From the NCBI GenBank assembly GCA_003162115.1, contig PMMV01000116.1, positions 1 through 7,793 of the forward strand: DNA of 7,793 bases. The letters are read 5' to 3'. The stretch comes from Methanobacterium sp. GTDB lineage: Archaea > Methanobacteriota > Methanobacteria > Methanobacteriales > Methanobacteriaceae. The notes under the pieces were generated by a model. The model was not told the DNA's origin. It did not search any database and saw nothing but the letters and a program-made list of their open reading frames with translations. This document shows, piece after piece, positions 1 to 5,978 of the stretch. Both the position numbers and the translations under genes were made by a program. Every line of letters begins with the position of its first letter. Positions within the stretch are counted from its first letter, which is position 1.

Positions 1-50
1 GCGATGCCTTGGTAAGGCATAGGTCGGGGGTTCAAATCCCCCCTGAGGCT
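1..50 (+). tRNA. tRNA-Thr (anticodon GGT), 5'-truncated by window edge
   Basis: This is the 3' part of a tRNA. The anticodon stem pairs 4-8 (ATGCC) with 16-20 (GGCAT) around a seven-base loop TTGGTAA, so the anticodon is GGT at 11-13 and reads ACC/ACT threonine codons. A short variable loop (21-25) leads into a T arm with a GGGGG/CCCCC stem (26-30, 38-42) and loop TTCAAAT. The 3' acceptor strand CTGAGGC (43-49) and discriminator T (50) follow. CCA is not encoded, so it would be added after transcription, as is common in archaea. The acceptor 5' strand and D arm lie outside the window. Confidence 0.95.
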
Positions 51-62
51 TATAATTTCATA

Positions 63-70
63 TTTTTTTT
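63..70 (+). terminator. Oligo-T terminator after tRNA-Thr
   Basis: A run of eight T begins 12 bases after the tRNA discriminator base. Archaeal RNA polymerase stops at such T-tracts without needing a hairpin, so this is the likely end of the tRNA transcript. Confidence 0.6.
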
Positions 71-78
71 ACTATGAG

Positions 79-97
79 AGTTAACTTAAAATTAACT
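79..97 (+). promoter_or_regulatory. Inverted repeat in the metallophosphoesterase promoter region
   Basis: AGTTAA (79-84) and TTAACT (92-97) form a perfect six-base inverted repeat around a seven-base spacer. The spacer and right arm contain the TTAAAATTAA stretch (87-96) that is the best-placed TATA candidate for the next gene: a start site 25 bases downstream would fall just before its SD site at 121. A repressor bound here would cover the promoter. The arms are AT-rich, so chance is possible. Confidence 0.3.
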
Positions 98-132
98 AAA
101 ACTTGATTAATTTATATTTAGAGGTGATTTAA

Positions 133-930
133 TTGTTAAAAAAAATAATTCAAGTTTCAGATATTCATTTCGGAGAAAAAACATTTTCTTCAGACCTTAA
201 AAATAATTTATTAAAACAGATTGGCAATGAAAATCCAGATCTAATTGTTATATCTGGCGACCTCACAACCCAAGGTTATGTCAATGAATACAATGATGCA
301 GCCATTTTTCTGGACGAATTAAAGTCTATAACTGAAACTCATGTGATTCCAGGTAACCATGATGCACGAAATGTTGGTCTGCTCCACTTTGAAAAACAAA
401 TCAGTAAACGCAAATTTCTTCACATGGACAAAGACGGTGGATTTGCAATTGTAGGTCTTGACTCTTCAGAGCCAGATATAAACGACGGACAGATAGGTGT
501 TGATCAGCTGGAATGGCTAAAGGATGAGCTTAACAAAATACCAAGCGATATGTGTAAAATAATAACTTTTCACCATCACTTACTTCCAATTCCTCAGACG
601 GGACGTGAAAGAAATATTCTACTTGATTCAGGAGATCTTCTGAGGGTTTTAATAGATTATGGTGTAGATTTTGTTTTAAACGGCCATAAACACGTACCAA
701 ATGTTTGGATGATAGAAAAAATGGTTACTATAAATTCTGGTACAGCAACAACCAGGAAACTCAGAGGTGACACATATCCTTCTTATAACGAGCTTTTGAT
801 TAACGATTGTGAAATTTTTGTGAACCTAATAAATTCTGAAACTGGGTACAAAAAAGAGCTAGCCAACTACTCAGTTGCAGTAGATGGAAATAACTACGGT
901 ATATGTGCATCAAATCACAATTCGCTTTAA
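133..930 (+). CDS. Calcineurin-like metallophosphoesterase (Icc/CpdA-like)
   Basis: A 265-residue cytoplasmic phosphodiesterase or phosphatase of the binuclear metal (calcineurin-like) superfamily. All five metal and catalytic motifs are present in order: D10-x-H12, G42-D43, G74-N75-H76-D77, the His cluster F146-H-H-H149, and G184-H-K-H187. Length and motif spacing fit the CpdA/Icc branch, whose bacterial members hydrolyse cyclic nucleotides; the archaeal substrate is unknown and cannot be read from the sequence. The start is TTG at 133, because GAGGTGA (121-127) sits five bases upstream and the first strand (KIIQVSDIHFG) begins straight away, leaving no room for a later start. There is no signal peptide or membrane segment. 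It appears to be a single-gene unit between the tRNA and the membrane-protein/PhoU pair. The family call is firm, the substrate open. Confidence 0.92.
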   Translation: MLKKIIQVSDIHFGEKTFSSDLKNNLLKQIGNENPDLIVISGDLTTQGYVNEYNDAAIFLDELKSITETHVIPGNHDARNVGLLHFEKQISKRKFLHMDKDGGFAIVGLDSSEPDINDGQIGVDQLEWLKDELNKIPSDMCKIITFHHHLLPIPQTGRERNILLDSGDLLRVLIDYGVDFVLNGHKHVPNVWMIEKMVTINSGTATTRKLRGDTYPSYNELLINDCEIFVNLINSETGYKKELANYSVAVDGNNYGICASNHNSL

Positions 931-1118
931 TTGCCTTAAAATAAATTCTAAATTAATCCAATTTTCATTTTCCATACTGAACATCATTTAAATGGATTAT
1001 TTATTAAATATGGATTATCATATTATTAAATGATAGTAAATTATTTATGAGTTACATGATAATGAATTAAACTACACATTTGAAAGTAATAAAAATAGTC
1101 AGAAAAACAATATTTTAG

Positions 1119-1127
1119 GTTATATTA
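1119..1127 (+). promoter_or_regulatory. TATA box of the membrane protein-PhoU operon
   Basis: GTTATATTA is a good archaeal TATA element. Its centre is about 28 bases before the ATG at 1151, so transcription should begin within a few bases of the start codon. No SD sequence lies before that ATG, so the mRNA is probably leaderless or nearly so. Confidence 0.5.
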
Positions 1128-1150
1128 ATAAAATTATAAAAGTGTAAAAA

Positions 1151-1882
1151 ATGTCAAAAACATCAGACATAATAATGGCAGGAATCATTGCCGGAATAGT
1201 GGCCTATGCCACATCAGTTCTTGGAATTAGTGGAACTATCATTGGATCTGTAATTGCTGCCATACTATATCAGATAATGCCACATTTATTTAAAGCTCCT
1301 CTTAAAGGTATGAAAACTCAGAATGTTGAGGCGAGGATTGTATATACTTTTCCTCTTGTTTTGATAGTGGCTATAGAAATATTATTCATATTTGCAATGC
1401 TTTATTTAAAACCAGGTAATTTCTTTTATTTACTTGAAAATGCTACGGACTACAATTTGTTCCGTTCCATTGGTCTTGGCCTTATAATAATGGGAATATA
1501 CCCTGTAATACAACCGGAAAATATTAAAAAGCTTTATGGATATATAATAATAGTAGTAGGTATCATAGTACTATTAGGAGGGTTTGCTGATTTTAATGCA
1601 CCGATAATTGATTTCTACTCTTTTATATTCTCAGAATCAGGGATTTTAATTTCATTAATGGTAATAGCAGCATTAACTTATGTAATAATAGCATTAATTA
1701 GGGAATCAATTACAATTATTAAAGAAAAGAATAATATTGATCTTGAGAATTATGCAAAGATCGATGAAGAAAAACCCAAATATGGGGAGAAGATTGATCA
1801 CTGGCTTGAAGGAAATGATAAAAAGACGAATAATCCCAAAATTAATAGCGATGAAACTAAAAGTGATTATGATATGAGGTAA
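1151..1882 (+). CDS. Conserved-type multi-pass membrane protein of unknown function
   Basis: A 243-residue integral membrane protein that I do not recognise as a named family. About six hydrophobic segments are visible: two glycine-rich ones near the N-terminus (about 7-24 and 27-45), then about 64-86, 104-120, 129-146 and 157-183. A hydrophilic tail of about 55 residues follows, rich in Lys, Asp, Glu and Asn, and is probably cytoplasmic. There is no cleavable signal peptide. The ATG at 1151 has no SD but lies where transcription should begin from the TATA box at 1119-1127. The stop is only eight bases before the PhoU-like gene, whose SD overlaps the end of this frame, so the two are almost certainly co-transcribed. 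That suggests, but does not show, a role in phosphate or ion transport or in sensing. Confidence 0.85.
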   Translation: MSKTSDIIMAGIIAGIVAYATSVLGISGTIIGSVIAAILYQIMPHLFKAPLKGMKTQNVEARIVYTFPLVLIVAIEILFIFAMLYLKPGNFFYLLENATDYNLFRSIGLGLIIMGIYPVIQPENIKKLYGYIIIVVGIIVLLGGFADFNAPIIDFYSFIFSESGILISLMVIAALTYVIIALIRESITIIKEKNNIDLENYAKIDEEKPKYGEKIDHWLEGNDKKTNNPKINSDETKSDYDMR

Positions 1883-1890
1883 TGGTTTAA

Positions 1891-2790
1891 ATGAAACGAT
1901 CAAACAGCACGTTAAAGGCAGTATTGGATGTAATATTACATGACAATCCATCAACACAGGATGAAATTGCTGAAAAACTTGGATTAACAAGGAGATATGT
2001 TACAAAACTATTACAACCTTTGGTTAAACGAGGAGTTGTAAGAAGGGCATATATTTTAGATTTGAAGAAGTTCGATGAATTTTCAGAGATGTTTGATGAG
2101 GAAAAAACTTCAAAGGAGTATGCAGGAGCCTATCTTATTAAAGATATGCTTAAAAACATGATTGAACACGTTTGTAAACAATTTGATATGTCATTTGAGT
2201 CTTTCGTAAATTATAACGATGAAATGGCAAACAAGGCACTCGAAATGGATTATATAAGTAACAACATGCATGAAAAGATACGATCTTCTGTTGATACTGT
2301 CATATCAATAAATCCATACTCAGAATTCAGTAAAACAATGGTCTTCAGTGAAGTTGCCTACGATCTAGAACGTATAGCAGATCACACCTGTCACATTGCC
2401 AACTTTGTATTAAACGGTTGTCACCAAGTTGATCCAGAGATGCTCGAAATACTTAACTCCATGTACCTCACTTCCAGAAAAATGGTTAAATATTCCATGC
2501 AGGGATTTTTAAATGAAGAACTTGATCTGAAGGACAAGGTAATGGATTATGAGGAGAAGATCCACAAATTACAGAAGAAGGCACTTAATAATATTGCCTT
2601 ACGCATGGCAGAAGATGAAGTAATGGATAAAGATAGATCTACTTATTATCTTACTCTATCAAGAGTTGTTAAAGCGTTTGAAAGGATAGGAGATATCTCT
2701 GTTGAGATAATTGATGCTGCAGGAGAGTTTTACAGGAATATTCCTAGATCTACAACACCCGAACGTTTCAGAAGGAGATCCTCAGAATGA
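1891..2790 (+). CDS. phoU: HTH-PhoU fusion: phosphate uptake regulator family protein
   Basis: A 299-residue protein with an N-terminal winged helix-turn-helix (about 7-57, recognition helix about 33-47, ending in the charged wing KRGVVRRAY) followed by two PhoU helical repeats (about 82-175 and 185-282). PhoU proteins restrain high-affinity phosphate uptake and phosphate signalling. Fusion to a DNA-binding domain, a form known from methanogens, suggests this one controls transcription directly. Repeat 1 has the complete metal motif E154-x3-D158-x2-R161-I-A-D164. Repeat 2 keeps R265-I-G-D268 but has R258 and A262 in place of the two leading acidic residues. The tail is strongly basic (ERFRRRSSE). 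The ATG at 1891 follows GAGGT (1876-1880), which overlaps the end of the upstream gene. No pst transporter genes lie nearby. Family assignment is firm, target genes unknown. Confidence 0.92.
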   Translation: MKRSNSTLKAVLDVILHDNPSTQDEIAEKLGLTRRYVTKLLQPLVKRGVVRRAYILDLKKFDEFSEMFDEEKTSKEYAGAYLIKDMLKNMIEHVCKQFDMSFESFVNYNDEMANKALEMDYISNNMHEKIRSSVDTVISINPYSEFSKTMVFSEVAYDLERIADHTCHIANFVLNGCHQVDPEMLEILNSMYLTSRKMVKYSMQGFLNEELDLKDKVMDYEEKIHKLQKKALNNIALRMAEDEVMDKDRSTYYLTLSRVVKAFERIGDISVEIIDAAGEFYRNIPRSTTPERFRRRSSE

Positions 2791-2814
2791 ATCTTAATAA
2801 TAAAAATTTAAGGA

Positions 2815-2855
2815 TTAATTATTTAAAAAATTAGAATAATTAACTTTCATTTTTA
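2815..2855 (+). terminator. Hairpin and T-tract terminator after the PhoU-like gene
   Basis: TTAATTATT (2815-2823) pairs perfectly with AATAATTAA (2835-2843) across an 11-base loop, and a short T run follows (2851-2854). It lies 25 bases after the stop codon, as expected for the end of this operon. The stem is all A-T and therefore weak; the T-rich tail may do most of the work. Confidence 0.5.
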
Positions 2856-2918
2856 TATTTCCAGCTTCTAAATTAACTATCTGCAAATCTTTATTTTTCA
2901 TCACAAATTGTTAATGAG

Positions 2919-3079
2919 ATGATTGTATTGTGTTTTAATTACATCAAAGACTATTATGAAGATTTTGAGATTTTTTTAATATTGGTGAGTATGAAAACAG
3001 AATCATAGAGGTTAACGAAATGGATCATTTCATCCCAATTTCCTTTCTCCAATTTTCACCCTTTATTTTCATTATATAA
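2919..3079 (+). other. Possible frameshifted gene remnant or small ORF in a 510-base gap
   Basis: The gap 2791-3300 holds no clear gene. Within it, a frame opens at ATG 2919 and reads protein-like sequence (NYIKDYYEDFE) up to a run of seven T (2971-2977). The following protein-like stretch (IGEYENRIIEVNEMDHF) continues in the -1 frame to TAA at 3077. Joined, they would make about 53 residues. Alternatively, only the last part is real: an ATG at 3020, seven bases after an SD-like GAGGT (3008-3012), encodes a 19-residue hydrophobic peptide. The tract 3027-3073 is C/T-rich on the plus strand. I recognise no family. Confidence 0.25.
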
Positions 3080-3222
3080 ACTTAAAAAACAGTATTGTTT
3101 ATGCATGTATAGATAAGATGCTTAATAATTTCAACTTTCTATGCATGGAGATTATTGCTATGAAATTAATTCAAATATTTTAGTATAATTTTAATATTTA
3201 CTAAATTTTTTTTACAAGAACA

Positions 3223-3288
3223 TTTTTATAATTGTATAAATCAATTGTAAGTTCAATAAGAAAATAAGAATTTTTTCAAATAGAGGGG
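3223..3288 (+). promoter_or_regulatory. TATA box and SD of the efflux transporter gene
   Basis: Two overlapping TATA candidates (TTTTTATA 3223-3230 and TGTATAAAT 3233-3241) would place the transcript start near 3255-3265. AGAGGGG at 3282-3288 is the SD, 12 bases before the ATG, which is somewhat long. Further upstream, another strong TATA-like element (3073-3081) and two direct copies of TATGCATG (3100-3107 and 3140-3147) may add control. Confidence 0.45.
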
Positions 3289-3300
3289 CTTATTAAACAA

Positions 3301-4728
3301 ATGATACTGAAGGAGAGAAAGTGGCATATTCTCATTGCTTTAGCTCTTGGTACCATCATGGTACCCATCAATACCAGTATCGTGAATGTGGCATTACCAT
3401 TTATTAGTTCTGGATTTAATATTAATCTGATGGGTTTAGATTGGGTTATTACAAGTTACTTAATCACTCTGATAGGTCTGGTCCTGTTTTTTGGACGATT
3501 AGGTGATATGTATGGTCATGAAAAGGTATACCTATCGGGACTGATTCTTTTTATTTTCACCTCAATTTTATGTAGTTTTTCACCATCTATAACCTATTTA
3601 ATCCTTTCGAGAGCATTGCAAGGGATTGCAGCAGCGATGATGATATCTGTTTCATTGGGAATGGTAAAAAAGGCTTTCCCCCCATATGAATTGGGAAAAG
3701 CACTGGGGATATACGCAGTGGCAATTGCTGCAGGCTTAGGCATTGGCCCAGCTATCGGGGGTGTATTAATAGAATTTTTTGGTTGGAGGTCTATATTTTT
3801 ATTTAATGTACCTATAGGAGTAATTAGTTTCTTAATATGCTTATTTGTTTTAGAAAGGGGAAATGGGAAAAATATTAAATGGGATATTCCCGGCACAGCA
3901 CTCCAATTCACCACCCTATTTTTTACCATTCTATTCTTAAACAGGCTGGAAACAGGATCATTTGACATTTTAGAATTTTTTTTAATCATATTAGTCCTGG
4001 TTTTATTTTCTCTATTCATTTGGAGAGAAAGAATCGCTGAAAACCCCCTGTTAGATCTTTCCATATTCAATAATTATACCTTCTCTGCTTTCACCTTGGC
4101 CCTCTTTTTTAATTATGTTTGTATATACATGGTGATCTTCGTGTTGCCATTTTATATCCAGAAGGTACTGCATTATGGACCCGCTATCACCGGTTTAATA
4201 CTGACCGTTAGCCCCTTGTTAATGATGATTATTGCGCCTTTTAGTGGTTTTTTGGGGGATCGTTTGGGTTCAAGACCATTAGCCTTTTTAGGATCCTTAA
4301 TTTCGGCTTTGGCATTCTATTTTATGACTTGGCTGACTATGTTTTCATCTATATATCTTGTAATTGGCTTTTTAGCTATCTTGGGAATAGGTGCTGCCAT
4401 TTTCCAAGCCCCCAATAACCGGGCCATCATGATCTCAATACCCGAAGATAGTGTGGGAGTTGCTTCAAGTATCCTAGTTACGATGAGAAACTTGGGAATG
4501 ACCTTTGCCGTGTCCTTTGCCAGTCTTCTGATTAGTACTACTATCAATAAGACTGTTCTAGAATCCCAAGTACTTTACAACCTCGACTCCTATAACTTTA
4601 CTCAAGGATTGCACTTAGTAGCGTTATTAGGAACTTTTTTAAGCATATTGATGGCATTATTATCGATCTGGGGAAGCAGACGTTTAAAACAAGTAAAACC
4701 TATAGTCAAGGAAATAATTACTAGCTAA
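3301..4728 (+). CDS. MFS multidrug efflux transporter, DHA2 (EmrB/QacA) type
   Basis: A 475-residue inner-membrane drug:proton antiporter of the major facilitator superfamily. Length, hydrophobic pattern and the middle part fit the 14-helix DHA2 group, including the W-D-I-P-G-T junction near 197 and the R-E-R...N-P-L-L-D-L loop near 241. Visible motifs are A (G65-R-L-G-D69-x-Y-G72-H-E-K75), B (R104-x-x-Q107-G108), C (G145-x-G-x-G149-P150-x-x-G153-G154) with W162-R163, and a second A-like motif at G316-x-x-G-D320-R-x-G323-S-R325. In the TM1 region, IVNVALP (27-33) is intact, but the acidic residue usual in LDxTIVNVALP is Asn (N24). It stands alone with its own promoter and faces the minus-strand gene at 4952. 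It uses more GGG, CCC and GGC codons than its neighbours, so it may be acquired. Substrates cannot be predicted. Confidence 0.93.
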   Translation: MILKERKWHILIALALGTIMVPINTSIVNVALPFISSGFNINLMGLDWVITSYLITLIGLVLFFGRLGDMYGHEKVYLSGLILFIFTSILCSFSPSITYLILSRALQGIAAAMMISVSLGMVKKAFPPYELGKALGIYAVAIAAGLGIGPAIGGVLIEFFGWRSIFLFNVPIGVISFLICLFVLERGNGKNIKWDIPGTALQFTTLFFTILFLNRLETGSFDILEFFLIILVLVLFSLFIWRERIAENPLLDLSIFNNYTFSAFTLALFFNYVCIYMVIFVLPFYIQKVLHYGPAITGLILTVSPLLMMIIAPFSGFLGDRLGSRPLAFLGSLISALAFYFMTWLTMFSSIYLVIGFLAILGIGAAIFQAPNNRAIMISIPEDSVGVASSILVTMRNLGMTFAVSFASLLISTTINKTVLESQVLYNLDSYNFTQGLHLVALLGTFLSILMALLSIWGSRRLKQVKPIVKEIITS

Positions 4729-4772
4729 CTTCAATAAATCCATGTGTAGAATTTTCCTAATATTACAAGCTT

Positions 4773-4784
4773 AACTTTAAAGTT
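4773..4784. repeat. Perfect 12-base palindrome in convergent intergenic region
   Basis: AACTTTAAAGTT is a perfect palindrome between the convergent transporter gene and the 86-residue minus-strand gene. With no loop it is a poor hairpin, so a protein-binding site or chance is more likely than a terminator. The rest of 4729-4943 shows no supported gene. Confidence 0.3.
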
Positions 4785-4943
4785 GATAGTGAATGAAAAT
4801 ATGGATAGTTGTTATTCAGACAATTAAATAGTAAAATGTTGGAATATATTTTGTCATAACCGATTTATGTATCTAAAAAATTTTGATTAAAACTTTAACA
4901 GTTATTCTTGTCTTAGTTTTCATATAATCCATTTTAATAGTTT

Positions 4944-4951
4944 AAAAAAAA
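4944..4951 (-). terminator. Oligo-T terminator of the minus-strand small-gene pair
   Basis: On the minus strand a run of eight T follows the TAA stop of the 86-residue gene at once, a typical archaeal T-tract terminator. No stable hairpin precedes it. Confidence 0.55.
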
Positions 4952-5212
4952 TTAATTTTTATTATTTATTTCTATGATATAATCTATTTTATTTATTAGA
5001 TTGTTTGCCCAAATTTTTTCATATTGAATTTCTTTAGGTTCGCCTATACGACCTTCAAAAATTTCCAGTAATGATTCTTTATCACTGATTAACATTTGAA
5101 TATCTATGCTGGGGATTTCATTTTCTTGTCTAATCTGTTCAATTGCACTTTCTATTCTTCCAGCTATTTCCATGAATAATTCCATCATCGGATCTCTTCT
5201 TTTTTCACACAT
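4952..5212 (-). CDS. Small protein of unknown function (86 aa)
   Basis: I do not recognise this protein. It is soluble, acidic and mostly helical in appearance, with an amphipathic first half (ELFMEIAGRIESAIEQIRQ, about 11-29), a Pro-containing break (EIPSIDIQ, 32-39) and an Ile/Asn-rich C-terminus. The pattern fits a small helical adaptor or a partner protein, but no motif assigns a function. The ATG is preceded by GGTGAT three bases upstream (5216-5221), a workable SD spacing for this extended motif; Met9 and Met10 are less likely starts because no SD precedes them. It lies 51 bases downstream of a 58-residue membrane protein on the same strand, with no obvious promoter of its own except an A/T-rich CTATAAAA at 5273-5280 inside the end of that gene. 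It probably forms a two-gene unit with it. Terminated by the T8 run that follows. Confidence 0.7.
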   Translation of the reverse strand: MCEKRRDPMMELFMEIAGRIESAIEQIRQENEIPSIDIQMLISDKESLLEIFEGRIGEPKEIQYEKIWANNLINKIDYIIEINNKN

Positions 5213-5263
5213 GTTATCACCATATTTTTTATGACTAACTTAATTTTTTATTACAGATATTTT

Positions 5264-5440
5264 TCAAATAGATTTTATAGTTTCATTTACTCCTAAAACC
5301 AATAATATTATTCCAATTCCAATTATTGAATAATCTAAATCTATGAAATTTATATTAATAAGTATTAATCCAACTAAAATAAATAGGAGTCCTATAATAT
5401 AAAATCTTTTAGAATTTTCTAAATATTCTTCAGATTTCAT
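5264..5440 (-). CDS. Small two-helix membrane protein (58 aa), unknown function
   Basis: A short ORF read as MKSEEYLENSKRF, then a hydrophobic helix (about 14-28), a short loop (INFIDLDYS), a second Gly/Ile/Leu-rich helix (about 38-51) and the tail NETIKSI. This is a clean helical hairpin with charged ends. The reading frame, codon use (TTA, ATA, AAA, GAA) and sharp hydrophobic/charged alternation support real coding despite its size. The SD is weak (GGATATGA, ending seven bases before the ATG), and no in-frame start lies upstream before a stop. A TATA box at 5506-5513 would give a leader of about 43 bases. It is followed 51 bases later by the 86-residue gene. Such small hairpins occur in toxins, transporter subunits and stress peptides; I cannot tell which applies here. 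Confidence 0.6.
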   Translation of the reverse strand: MKSEEYLENSKRFYIIGLLFILVGLILININFIDLDYSIIGIGIILLVLGVNETIKSI

Positions 5441-5505
5441 ATTTTCATATCCATTTTTGGTTTTTTAAATTCCCAATTTAGATTAGTTTAAGATCTTTGA
5501 ATTGA

Positions 5506-5513
5506 TTTTATAT
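5506..5513 (-). promoter_or_regulatory. TATA box for the minus-strand small-gene pair
   Basis: Read on the minus strand, ATATAAAA lies 66-73 bases before the ATG at 5440. Transcription would begin near 5483, leaving a leader of about 43 bases. Confidence 0.4.
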
Positions 5514-5551
5514 CTATCAAGTATTTAATATATGCTATTTATGTATTATAA

Positions 5552-5566
5552 TTCACATATAGTGAA
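5552..5566. promoter_or_regulatory. Inverted repeat upstream of the small-gene promoter
   Basis: TTCAC (5552-5556) and GTGAA (5562-5566) are separated by ATATA. The site lies about 40 bases upstream of the TATA box of the 58-residue gene. Its flank AATTCAC and the minus-strand AATTAATTTCAC resemble the AATTAATTCAC next to the palindrome at 5892-5906, so both may bind one regulator. Short and AT-rich, so tentative. Confidence 0.25.
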
Positions 5567-5891
5567 ATTAATTGATTAAAAATTAAAAAAACTATTATTT
5601 TTTTATCACTAACTAAACACAAAAATTTACAAAATTAATCATAGAAATCCATGTGTGATAGATTCTGTTTAAGATAATAATCTAAAATATTTACTAGATT
5701 ATGTTAACAACAAATGGCGTTGTTGGCATTACAAAAATATTATTTTTGATTTATAACTTGTTATTTCTCTAACTTAACACATTTTAGACTATTATTCAGT
5801 TTGATGAGTTTTTTCCATTCTTTTCAGTCTGCTGATCCCATATAATAATTTTTTTTAATATCGGGTAATACTCTCCAATAGTAAATCAACG
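5567..5891. other. Gene-free AT-rich stretch with two small stem-loops
   Basis: No ORF with a start and SD is visible on either strand. Two inverted repeats stand out: AACAAC/GTTGTT (5706-5711 and 5719-5724, seven-base loop) and CAAAAAT/ATTTTTG (5732-5738 and 5742-5748, three-base loop). Together they could fold in a transcript or act as a terminator. The minus strand 5761-5913 is open for about 50 codons except for one TGA, without a convincing start. Confidence 0.3.
5645..5656 (+). repeat. Dispersed 12-mer AAATCCATGTGT (three copies in the region)
   Basis: AAATCCATGTGT occurs exactly at 4736-4747 and 5645-5656 and with one change (AATTCCATGTGT) at 6313-6324, all on the plus strand and all intergenic. 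The third copy lies in the leader of the winged-helix-like gene. Flanks do not match, so these are not copies of a longer element. Confidence 0.35.
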
Positions 5892-5932
5892 TACACTTCA
5901 AGTGTAAATTAATTCACTTTAGGTATAAATAT
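5892..5932 (+). promoter_or_regulatory. Operator-like palindrome beside a TATA box
   Basis: TACACTT (5892-5898) and AAGTGTA (5900-5906) form a perfect palindrome with a one-base centre. A third half-site, CACTT (5915-5919), follows, and AAGTG-N10-CACTT makes a second overlapping inverted repeat. The TATA box TATAAATAT (5924-5932) starts five bases later. Its transcript would begin near 5950-5955 and run into the strong SD at 5979-5985. The arrangement is that of a repressible or activatable promoter for the decayed gene downstream. Confidence 0.45.
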
Positions 5933-5978
5933 TACATGAAAGAATATACTAAATTATAATTTTCATTCATTTCCTGTA

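Noticed and set aside
1..132. tRNA gene at the edge considered as an integration site for a mobile element.
   Set aside because: No integrase gene and no second copy of the tRNA 3' end are visible in the window.
1706..1990. Minus-strand open frame of 94 codons.
   Set aside because: It is antisense to the well-supported membrane protein and PhoU-like genes and has no family features or SD.
3594..4547. Two minus-strand open frames opposite the transporter gene.
   Set aside because: They are antisense shadows of a complete gene with intact family motifs.
4876..4935. Short minus-strand ORF of 19 codons beginning ATGGATTATATG.
   Set aside because: It lacks an SD and a promoter, lies just after the terminator of the 86-residue gene, and is too short to judge.
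5761..5913. Minus-strand stretch of about 50 codons that reads protein-like (YYWRVLPDIKKNYYMGSAD) with a single TGA at 5824-5826.
   Set aside because: Only a TTG without SD could start it, the stop is central, and open stretches of this length can occur by chance over six frames. It might be a second gene remnant but cannot be supported.
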